The notes beneath the pieces were generated by a model. That model was not told where the DNA came from and did no database searches. It saw only the letters and a list, made by a program, of their open reading frames with translations. A DNA stretch of 10,331 nt from Desulfobacterales bacterium CG23_combo_of_CG06-09_8_20_14_all_52_9. GTDB taxonomy: Bacteria; Desulfobacterota; Desulfobacteria; Desulfobacterales; UBA2156. Shown in pieces: positions 1-6,381 of this stretch (the first letter of the stretch is position 1; each line of letters starts with the position of its first letter). The DNA is taken from NCBI GenBank assembly GCA_002771315.1, contig PCSF01000178.1:1-10331 (forward strand), read 5' to 3'. A program made the translations under genes and the position numbers.

Positions 1-100
1 CGTACCTATAAGTACACCTCATTCCTCATGATTTGCGCGCCTTGCATCTGAAGCTTTTTACTTTGCCATCCCAATTTTGAGTTTTTACGATTTCATCAAC
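1..100. repeat. Possible dispersed intergenic repeat fragment
   Basis: The stretch has no plausible gene. It contains two near-tandem copies of the pattern TTTTTAC-N5-CATC, at 55-70 and 82-97. A GTAC...GTAC inverted pair lies at 2-15, at the window edge. The layout (GTAC-flanked end, then a 'TTTTTACGANNTCATCAA'-like end) resembles, from memory, intergenic repeats scattered through Desulfobacterota genomes, but no second full copy lies in this window. The internal duplication is seen directly; membership of a dispersed family is inference. Confidence 0.35.
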
Positions 101-204
101 GCTGGGGCAGTAGAAAAAGGCAGCTTTCTTGAACCCGGAATGAAACGATTGAAGGATGACCGGATTCAGACGAAACAATGATGAGAAGGAAGGGCCGGGT
201 TTAT

Positions 205-233
205 CCGGGCGGTCCGCTGATCGGGCCGCCCGG
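205..233 (-). terminator. Strong GC hairpin after glnA
   Basis: A 12-bp stem (205-216 with 222-233, one G-U pair) closes a 5-nt loop, 11 bp past the glnA stop on the minus strand. Its position at the end of the run of nitrogen genes suggests a transcription terminator or an mRNA 3'-end stabiliser. No U-tract follows on either strand, so it is not a textbook intrinsic terminator. The hairpin is certain; its function is inferred from position. Confidence 0.5.
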
Positions 234-244
234 GACGATGATCC

Positions 245-1660
245 TTAAATGTCGAAATACAGGAAAAATTCATGGGGATGGGGTCGCAGCCGGACCGGAT
301 TTATTTCATGTTTTTGCTTGTAATCGACCCACATATCGATGACATCCTGGGTGAAGACATCCCCTTTCATGAGGAACGCGGTATCTTCTCTCAATGCTGC
401 CAGGGACTCGTCCAGGGAGCCTGGGGCGGAGTCGATTTCAGCCAGTTCTTCCGGCGGCAAGTCGTAGATGTTTTTATCCAGGGGATCGCCGGGATCCATC
501 TTGTTTTCGATGCCATCTAAAACAGCCATGAGGACGGCTGAAAAGGCCAAATAGCCGTTGCACGACGGGTCCGGAGTCCTGAATTCAATGCGCTTGGCCT
601 TGGGTGACATCGAATACATCGGTATCCGGATGGCCGCGCTCCGGTTCCGGCTGGAGTAAGCGAGGTTGACGGGCGCCTCAAAGCCGGGAACCAGCCGCTT
701 ATAGGAATTCGTCGTTGGATTGGTGAAAGCGCACAGCGCCTTGCAATGTTTCAAGATCCCGCCGATGCCCCAGAGGGCTTCCTGGGAAACGCCGGCATAC
801 TTATCTCCGGCAAAAAGTGTTTTTCCCCCCTTCCAGATGCTGACGTGGATGTGCATTCCGGACCCGTTGTCTTCAAATAAGGGCTTGGGCATGAAGGTTA
901 CGGTGTGACCGCGCCGCGTGGCCGCATTCTTGAGTACGTACTTGAACCACATGAGCTGGTCGGCCATCTCCACCAACGGTTTGAATCGCATGTCGATTTC
1001 CGACTGGCCTGCCGTTGCCACCTCGTGGTGCTGGGCCTCAATGGGAATCCCGAGTTTCTCGAGGATCATCAGCATCTCAGTGCGCAGATCCTGGAATTTG
1101 TCCATGGGCGGCACCGGGAAATAGCCCTCCTTTTGCCGGGTTTTGTACCCCAGGTTCGGGCACTCATCCCGTCCACTGTTCCATATCCCTTCCACGGAAT
1201 CAATCTCATAAAACGCCCGGTTCCGCGACGATTCGAACCGGATGTCGTCGAAGATGAAAAATTCGGCTTCGGGACCGAAAAAGGCCGTATCACCGATCCC
1301 GGTGCTTTTGAGATAGCTTTCCGCTTTTCGAGCAATGAAGCGCGGATCCCGTGAATAACTTTCCCGGGTCACCGGGTCAACGATGTCGCAGATCAAAACC
1401 AAAGTGGAAACCTCGAAGAAGGGATCCATTTTTGCAGTTTTAGGGTCCGGTATCACTAGCATGTCGCTGGCGTTGATGGGCTGCCAGCCGCGGATGCTGG
1501 AAGCGTCGAACCCGAATCCGTCTTCGAAACTGGATTCTTCCAGTTCACCGATGGGCACCGTAAAATGCTGCCACAATCCCGGAAAGTCCATGAACCGAAG
1601 ATCCACGACTTTGGCCCCATTTTCCTGGGCCATTTTCAAAACGTCCGTTGGTGTTGCCAT
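245..1660 (-). CDS. glnA: Glutamine synthetase, type I (GlnA)
   Basis: Makes glutamine from glutamate, ammonia and ATP as a cytoplasmic dodecamer. The 471 residues match the usual GSI length (E. coli 469). Visible landmarks are the N-terminal beta-grasp with FDASSIRGW at 51-59, the metal/substrate motif GPEAEFF at 129-135 (Glu131, Glu133), the ATP-site motif NGSGMHIHVS at 265-274, the glutamate-binding RNRSAAIRIP at 338-347 and KRIEFRTPDP at 356-365. The adenylylation loop NIYDLPPEE carries Tyr399, equivalent to E. coli Tyr397, so this is the GlnE-regulated GSI-beta type. The ATG is preceded by a near-perfect ribosome site, AAAGGAGGTG, suggesting high translation. It is the last gene of the series, 109 bp after the PII gene with no terminator between. 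One oddity is Ala53 where many family members have Gly (DGSS). Identity is very secure. Confidence 0.98.
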   Translation of the reverse strand: MATPTDVLKMAQENGAKVVDLRFMDFPGLWQHFTVPIGELEESSFEDGFGFDASSIRGWQPINASDMLVIPDPKTAKMDPFFEVSTLVLICDIVDPVTRESYSRDPRFIARKAESYLKSTGIGDTAFFGPEAEFFIFDDIRFESSRNRAFYEIDSVEGIWNSGRDECPNLGYKTRQKEGYFPVPPMDKFQDLRTEMLMILEKLGIPIEAQHHEVATAGQSEIDMRFKPLVEMADQLMWFKYVLKNAATRRGHTVTFMPKPLFEDNGSGMHIHVSIWKGGKTLFAGDKYAGVSQEALWGIGGILKHCKALCAFTNPTTNSYKRLVPGFEAPVNLAYSSRNRSAAIRIPMYSMSPKAKRIEFRTPDPSCNGYLAFSAVLMAVLDGIENKMDPGDPLDKNIYDLPPEELAEIDSAPGSLDESLAALREDTAFLMKGDVFTQDVIDMWVDYKQKHEINPVRLRPHPHEFFLYFDI

Positions 1661-1769
1661 AAATACACCTCCTTTAATGTTCGGTTATTTACGTAATGAT
1701 TCATTGAAATCCGCTCTTACTCTTCTGCGATTTAAATTCATTTGAAAGTTTTACTGTGCCGATCTTAAA
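1661..1769 (-). other. glnB-glnA intergenic leader
   Basis: No gene or terminator hairpin is seen. The glnA ribosome site lies beside its start. Two overlapping palindromes, TTACGTAA (1689-1696) and AATGA-T-TCATT (1695-1705), sit about 30-45 bp before the glnA start and could be a protein-binding site. A GGCAC sequence near the glnB stop is a poor sigma-54 match. glnA is most simply read through from upstream; an extra internal promoter cannot be excluded. Confidence 0.4.
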
Positions 1770-2108
1770 TCAGATGGCGTCCGTCCCCCTTTCACCGGTG
1801 CGAACCCGGATGGCCTCTTCCACGGGATATACGAAAATCTTTCCGTCCCCGATCTTGCCGGTGTTGGCCGCTTCCCGAATTTTCTCCACCACCTGGTCGG
1901 CCACCTGCGCATCCACAACGATTTCAATCTTGATTTTCGGAATGAAATCGACGACATACTCGGCTCCCCGGTAGATCTCCTTGTGCCCTTTCTGCCTTCC
2001 GTAGCCCTTCACTTCCGATACGGTCATCCCCTTGATGCCGATCTCGTTTAAGGCTTCTTTGACGTCATCCAACTTGAATGGCTTGATGATGGCTTCGATC
2101 TTTTTCAT
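1770..2108 (-). CDS. glnB: Nitrogen regulatory protein PII (GlnB/GlnK family)
   Basis: Trimeric signal protein that reads 2-oxoglutarate and ATP/ADP and passes nitrogen status to GlnE, AmtB and, in many bacteria, NtrB. The 112 residues are full family length. The T-loop GYGRQKGHKEIYRGAEY (35-51) carries the uridylylation residue Tyr51 and Arg47, the residue that in E. coli GlnK enters the AmtB pore. The nucleotide-binding signature NTGKIGDGKIF is at 82-92, and RVRTGE (101-106) supplies phosphate-contact arginines. The MKKIEAIIKPFKLDD start resembles GlnB more than E. coli GlnK, but its place beside amtB is typical of glnK. It may serve both roles, so the symbol is provisional. ATG start with AAAGGAG eight bases upstream; 44 bp after amtB. 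Confidence 0.97.
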   Translation of the reverse strand: MKKIEAIIKPFKLDDVKEALNEIGIKGMTVSEVKGYGRQKGHKEIYRGAEYVVDFIPKIKIEIVVDAQVADQVVEKIREAANTGKIGDGKIFVYPVEEAIRVRTGERGTDAI

Positions 2109-2152
2109 GACCCATGCTCCTTTACTCTTATTCTTATACTCTTAAAACTTTT

Positions 2153-3457
2153 TCAGACGATCTCGAAGGCCCTCTCGCCATGAATGGAACTGTCGAGACC
2201 TTCTATTTCCTTTTCCGCCGGAACCCTCAGGCCGCCGGTTATCATACGCGTCACTCCGATGACGATGCCCGTACCCACCAGCGTAAACGCCGCAGTAGCC
2301 AGAATGGATAACCCCTGGATCCAAAGCTGTTTCGGATTCCCATAAAAAAGTCCTTTTCCGGTTTCAATAATGGCCGGATTGGCAAAAAGGCCGGTAGCCA
2401 AGGCGCCCCACATGCCACACATCCCATGAACGCCGAAAGCATCCAGGGAGTCGTCGTACCCCGCCCGCCCTTTTAGTTTGGTCACGGAAAAAAAGCCCAA
2501 AAGACCTGCAACCGATCCTATCACCAGGGATGCCGGAAGATCCACGAAACCCGCCGCAGGCGTGATGGCCACCAGCCCGGCTACGATTCCGGATGCGATT
2601 CCAAGTACCGTCGGCTTCCGGGTGACGATCCACTCGGCGAACATCCACGCCAGCGCCGCTGTAGCAGCTGATGTGTTGGTTACCAGGAAAGCCGATCCAG
2701 CCACCCCGTCTGCCGCCAATTGGCTTCCGGCATTGAAGCCGAACCACCCGAACCAGAGCATGGCTGCCCCCAACGCCGTCAGGACGATGCTGGAAGGGAA
2801 CATAGCTTCCTTACGATACCCGATACGCTTTCCTACCACCAGTGCCAGAACAAGGCCAGCGAATCCGGCATTGATGTGCACCACCGTTCCGCCGGCAAAA
2901 TCGAGGGCGCCCATCTTGGCCATCCATCCCCCTCCCCAAACCCAGTGGGCTATCGGACAATAGACGAAGGTGATCCACAGCAGGGTAAAAACGATCCAAG
3001 AGGAAAATTTCATTCGGTCCACAATGGAGCCCAAGACGAGGGCTACAGTAATTCCGGCAAAGGTCATCTGGAAAAGGGCGAAAACCGACGTTGGGATGGT
3101 TTGGTACATGCTCCCCACTCCGATATCTTTCATAAAGGCATGGTTCAGCCCGCCGATGATGCCCACCTTATCCGGCCCGAAGGCCAGTGTGTAACCCCAC
3201 AGCATCCAAATCACGCTGGCCAAACAATAAGCCACCAAGGTCATGGCAAGGGTGTTGAGCATATTCTTGTATCGGGACATGCCGCCGTAAAAAAGCGCCA
3301 ACCCCGCCGGGGTCATCATCATGACAAGAGCCGTGGAAATGATCATCCAGGCGGTATTTCCGGAATCCAATCCCTCTCCGGCGAAGGCACTGGATATCGG
3401 CATTGCGGCTAAAAGGGTTGCCGACAGAATTTTATTCAAACCAAAGTATCTCTTCAC
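2153..3457 (-). CDS. amtB: Ammonium transporter AmtB
   Basis: Trimeric inner-membrane ammonium channel of the Amt/Mep/Rh family. With a GTG start at 3457 the precursor has 434 residues. Residues 1-26 form a signal peptide ending SSAFA, with predicted cleavage before Gly27. Subtracting 26 gives exact E. coli numbering for every key residue: Asp160 (186), the twin pore histidines His168 (194) and His318 (344), the Phe gate Phe107 (133) and Phe215 (241), Trp148 (174) and Ser219 (245). The family signature DFAGGTVVHINAG is at 186-198, and hydrophobic membrane segments run almost throughout. GTG is preferred because AAGGAG lies seven bases before it and the signal peptide begins there. An in-frame ATG at 3475 would add six charged residues and has a poor ribosome site. 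The gene follows glnD after 40 bp. PII, encoded next, is the expected gate. Confidence 0.96.
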   Translation of the reverse strand: MKRYFGLNKILSATLLAAMPISSAFAGEGLDSGNTAWMIISTALVMMMTPAGLALFYGGMSRYKNMLNTLAMTLVAYCLASVIWMLWGYTLAFGPDKVGIIGGLNHAFMKDIGVGSMYQTIPTSVFALFQMTFAGITVALVLGSIVDRMKFSSWIVFTLLWITFVYCPIAHWVWGGGWMAKMGALDFAGGTVVHINAGFAGLVLALVVGKRIGYRKEAMFPSSIVLTALGAAMLWFGWFGFNAGSQLAADGVAGSAFLVTNTSAATAALAWMFAEWIVTRKPTVLGIASGIVAGLVAITPAAGFVDLPASLVIGSVAGLLGFFSVTKLKGRAGYDDSLDAFGVHGMCGMWGALATGLFANPAIIETGKGLFYGNPKQLWIQGLSILATAAFTLVGTGIVIGVTRMITGGLRVPAEKEIEGLDSSIHGERAFEIV

Positions 3458-3497
3458 GACCGCTCTCCTTCTCATTAAATGTTCTTGGGTCTTATCT

Positions 3498-6182
3498 TCA
3501 AAACCGGGCCTGCTTTCCTTCTTTTTGTCCATCTCGACCCGCCAAGGGGCGCTGCAATGCAGCCTCCAGCGCTTTCCGGATCGATGCTTCCTGTTCCTGA
3601 CTGTCGACTTTTTGTCCCTCCAGATCCCTGACGTAAAAAACATCCACCACCTGATCCACCTTCGTAGCAATTTTAGCCACCCCGATATCGAGGCCGCACC
3701 GGAAAATCGCATCGCTTATGACATACAAAAGCCCGGGAAAGTCGTCGGCAAAGACTTCGATGAGGGTGAAAAAGCTGGAACTGGTATTGTCCACCTTAAT
3801 CCTTACCGGCCGCTTTGCCCCCCGAACCCGGGTCGGCTGACCGGAAAAAATTTTATTTTCCAAGGCTTTTGAAAGATCCAGTACTCCGCAAAGTGCCCCA
3901 TCCAGATGTTTTCGAGCCCGCTCCCATCGTTCCTCCTCGAACAGGGTATCCGGCGGCGGCTTCACCGTGAAGATATCCAGAGCGGTCCCATTTTTCCAGG
4001 TAAACGCCTGGACATCCAGGATATCGATGCCGTTGAGCGTCATTACCCCGGCAATCTTTGAAAAGAGGCCGGGACGATCCTTGGCGCACAGAGTGATCTC
4101 CCTTGTCTCCGGATCCTCCCCTTTGGCTACTTGCCAGATGAACTCATTTTCGGCCAACCTCCGGTACATGAACACGTGGCTCAAGATGGCTTCCGTTGAA
4201 ACGGAGATCAGGTACCGGGGAGACATGACGGTCAAAAGCCTGGCCATTTCGGCTTTTTCTTCGGTGCTTTTGACTGTCTGAACCAGGGTTGATCCTTTGG
4301 ACTCCACACTTTCCGTCACCTCCCGGGTCGCCAGTTCTCCCTTTTCGAGAATCCTCAAGGTCTTTAAAAACAGATCTTTCAAAAGGGCGGCCGCCCAGCC
4401 GGTCCATGCCTTGGGGCCAGTGGCCATGGAGTCGGCTATCGTCAAAAGGTAGAGCATCTTCAAGCATTCAGGATCCCTGATTCGGCGGGCGCAAAAAATG
4501 GCTGTTTCTTCATCTTGAAGATCCCGACGGGTGGCGGATTTCATCAGGAAGAGATGCTCCTTGACCAAAAACGAAACGGTCTCGGCATCCTCCAAGGAAA
4601 AGCTTTTCTCTTCCATAACCGCCCGGGCCATGACAGCCCCCTGTTGGGCGTGATTCCCCTTCGAAGCCCCCTTCCCGATGTCATGAAGCAGGGCCGCCCA
4701 GAAAAGCAGCTTCTTTTTTTTGATCTCCGAAAAAAGCTTGGCTAAGATCGGATCCTTCGAACCGTTTTCTTTTTCCCCCAAGCAATGCAAGGACTTCACG
4801 GTGTGCAAAAGATGCAGATCCACGGGAAACAGATGATAGGCGTCATACTGAATGCGATGGATCACACCCTTAAGCTGAGGGATAAAAGCCGTCATGAATC
4901 CGGAATCCATCATCTCCTTGAGCACCGGAAAGGCCCTGGAGGATATGAGGATGCGCTCAAAGGAACGGAGGATGATCAGAGAACTTGCGTCAATAAGATG
5001 GGCAAGGTCCTGAATCAACCGCTTGGCTTCCCCGCTCAAGGGTATGTTCAAGCGAAGACTCTCTTCAAAGATCTCAATCAAAAGCTTTGGAGATTTTAGA
5101 ACCGCCTCGGTTGATGTAAAAAAGAGCATATCGTTTTCTACGAACAGATCTTGAACCCGCGCCTGTTTTCGGGACCTTTTCTTCCGGCCGGAGGGCCTGT
5201 CAAGGCCTTGTTCGTATAGAAATCGAAGATGCTGTTGTTTGATGAAATCCATCCGGCCTTGCAGGGTGCTGAGAAACACCTCTACCGGCTCCTGGCCGTT
5301 GATCTTTTTAAATCCCATGGATTCCGCCAGGCGGATCTGATTTTCGAAAAGGAGTTGGTCCCATTTTCTTTTCGACATGAGATGGAGGCGGTTTCGAACA
5401 TCCCAGATAAAGGCCAGCGCCTTTTTCAGGGATTCGAATTCCTTGTGGGAGAGGCATCCGATATATTCCAGTTCCCTGGGCTCTTTGAGATTGAACCGAA
5501 TCCGCGCAATCCACAACAGCGTATGATAATCCCTCAAGCCACCTTGCCCCTCCTTGAGATTCGGCTCTAAAAGATCGCTGGAATCTCCGAATTGGTAATG
5601 ACGGTTGCGGTTAGTCTGGACCAGCCATTCGATTACCGCCTTTCCGTGTTTGGCCAGGACCTTCTCCCTAAGGCTATCAGAAAGACGCGATGCCACCGGA
5701 GACATACCGCAAACGAATCGGGCGTCCAAAAGGGGTGTCAGCATCTCGAAGTCCTTTTTACACAATAAGAGACACTCCTTGAGGGTGCGCACGGCATAAC
5801 CGACGTCCATGCCGATATCCCACAGGGGATAGACCACCTCTCGAATCAGGCCCTCGGCCTTTTGCGGGATCCTGTTTTCAAATAAGAAAAGGAGGTCCAC
5901 GTCGGAATGCACACATTGCTCCTGCCTGCCGTAACCGCCGAGGGCGATGATGGCGTAAGGATTGGCGCTGATTCTGATGGCGGGGCCGATGGTGGAGGCC
6001 TCGAAAGACATCCGAAAATATTCATTAAGCAACTGAGCATGACGTTTTAAAAAATCTGGCGATGAAACGGAAACAAGCTCCTTGAATAATGCATTCCGCT
6101 TTTTTTTAAGTATGGCGGCGGCATCTGTCCGGGTTTCCCTTTTCAGATCGCTTCCATCCAAGTTCGATTTTTCCCTTTTCAT
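3498..6182 (-). CDS. glnD: PII uridylyltransferase/uridylyl-removing enzyme (GlnD)
   Basis: Bifunctional cytoplasmic glutamine sensor. It uridylylates PII at Tyr51 when glutamine is low and removes UMP when glutamine is high. The product has 894 residues, the usual size (E. coli 890). Domain order: nucleotidyltransferase with GGYGR near 82-86 and catalytic SDVD at 93-96; a helical linker; an HD hydrolase domain with His457 and the paired LLHDIGKG (His500-Asp501), plus His511; then two C-terminal ACT domains, about 694-765 (AKDRPGLFSKIAGV) and 803-875 (ADDFPGLLYVISDA), which bind glutamine. The ATG at 6182 is chosen because AAAGGCG lies at suitable distance and it sits about 38 bp downstream of the start predicted from the sigma-54 promoter. 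A TTG at 6227 would lie before that transcription start. First gene of the likely glnD-amtB-glnB-glnA operon. Confidence 0.96.
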   Translation of the reverse strand: MKREKSNLDGSDLKRETRTDAAAILKKKRNALFKELVSVSSPDFLKRHAQLLNEYFRMSFEASTIGPAIRISANPYAIIALGGYGRQEQCVHSDVDLLFLFENRIPQKAEGLIREVVYPLWDIGMDVGYAVRTLKECLLLCKKDFEMLTPLLDARFVCGMSPVASRLSDSLREKVLAKHGKAVIEWLVQTNRNRHYQFGDSSDLLEPNLKEGQGGLRDYHTLLWIARIRFNLKEPRELEYIGCLSHKEFESLKKALAFIWDVRNRLHLMSKRKWDQLLFENQIRLAESMGFKKINGQEPVEVFLSTLQGRMDFIKQQHLRFLYEQGLDRPSGRKKRSRKQARVQDLFVENDMLFFTSTEAVLKSPKLLIEIFEESLRLNIPLSGEAKRLIQDLAHLIDASSLIILRSFERILISSRAFPVLKEMMDSGFMTAFIPQLKGVIHRIQYDAYHLFPVDLHLLHTVKSLHCLGEKENGSKDPILAKLFSEIKKKKLLFWAALLHDIGKGASKGNHAQQGAVMARAVMEEKSFSLEDAETVSFLVKEHLFLMKSATRRDLQDEETAIFCARRIRDPECLKMLYLLTIADSMATGPKAWTGWAAALLKDLFLKTLRILEKGELATREVTESVESKGSTLVQTVKSTEEKAEMARLLTVMSPRYLISVSTEAILSHVFMYRRLAENEFIWQVAKGEDPETREITLCAKDRPGLFSKIAGVMTLNGIDILDVQAFTWKNGTALDIFTVKPPPDTLFEEERWERARKHLDGALCGVLDLSKALENKIFSGQPTRVRGAKRPVRIKVDNTSSSFFTLIEVFADDFPGLLYVISDAIFRCGLDIGVAKIATKVDQVVDVFYVRDLEGQKVDSQEQEASIRKALEAALQRPLAGRDGQKEGKQARF

Positions 6183-6230
6183 GCACACTTCGCCTTTGAG
6201 TTTCTTTCGAACCAATAACGGGTTCAATCA

Positions 6231-6246
6231 AGCAAACACCGTGCCA
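6231..6246 (-). promoter_or_regulatory. Sigma-54 (RpoN) -24/-12 promoter of glnD
   Basis: Read on the minus strand the site is TGGCACG-GTGT-TTGCT, a full match to the established sigma-54 consensus TGGCACG-N4-TTGCW, with exactly ten bases between the GG and GC elements. Transcription would begin near 6220 and give a leader of about 38 nt before the glnD ATG. It points nitrogen control, through an NtrC-like activator, at glnD-amtB-glnB-glnA. The match is seen directly; activity is inferred. Confidence 0.9.
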
Positions 6247-6319
6247 GAATACATCATGTTCATTTTAATCAAGGACACCTGTACGTTAAGGATAGTTAAT
6301 CATCATGAAAATAAAATTA

Positions 6320-6339
6320 TTATTACAAAAATGTAATAA
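6320..6339. promoter_or_regulatory. AT-rich palindrome, candidate activator site
   Basis: A perfect inverted repeat, TTATTACA-N4-TGTAATAA, lies about 100-120 bp upstream of the predicted sigma-54 start. A further ATTACA copy is at 6352-6357. Sigma-54 activators normally bind paired dyads 80-150 bp upstream, so the placement fits. The sequence does not resemble the enterobacterial NtrC site. It could instead form a weak AT hairpin 42 bp after the glnE stop. The palindrome is certain; its role is speculative. Confidence 0.45.
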
Positions 6340-6381
6340 AAAATGATCAATATTACAATTATGGAAATAGTGTCGGTCTGG

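Noticed and set aside
905..1354. Plus-strand open frames opposite glnA
   Set aside because: They are antisense to strongly conserved glnA codons and show no family motifs.
1745..1768. GGCAC-containing possible sigma-54 promoter before glnA
   Set aside because: On the minus strand GGCAC is present, but the -12 TTGC element is not found at the required spacing.
2720..3412. 230-codon plus-strand open frame
   Set aside because: It lies wholly opposite amtB, has low-complexity, His/Gly/Pro-rich composition typical of antisense frames, and has no convincing ribosome site.
6082..6336. 84-codon plus-strand open frame over the glnD start and promoter
   Set aside because: It overlaps the glnD 5' end and the sigma-54 promoter in antisense and has an AT-rich, unconvincing product.
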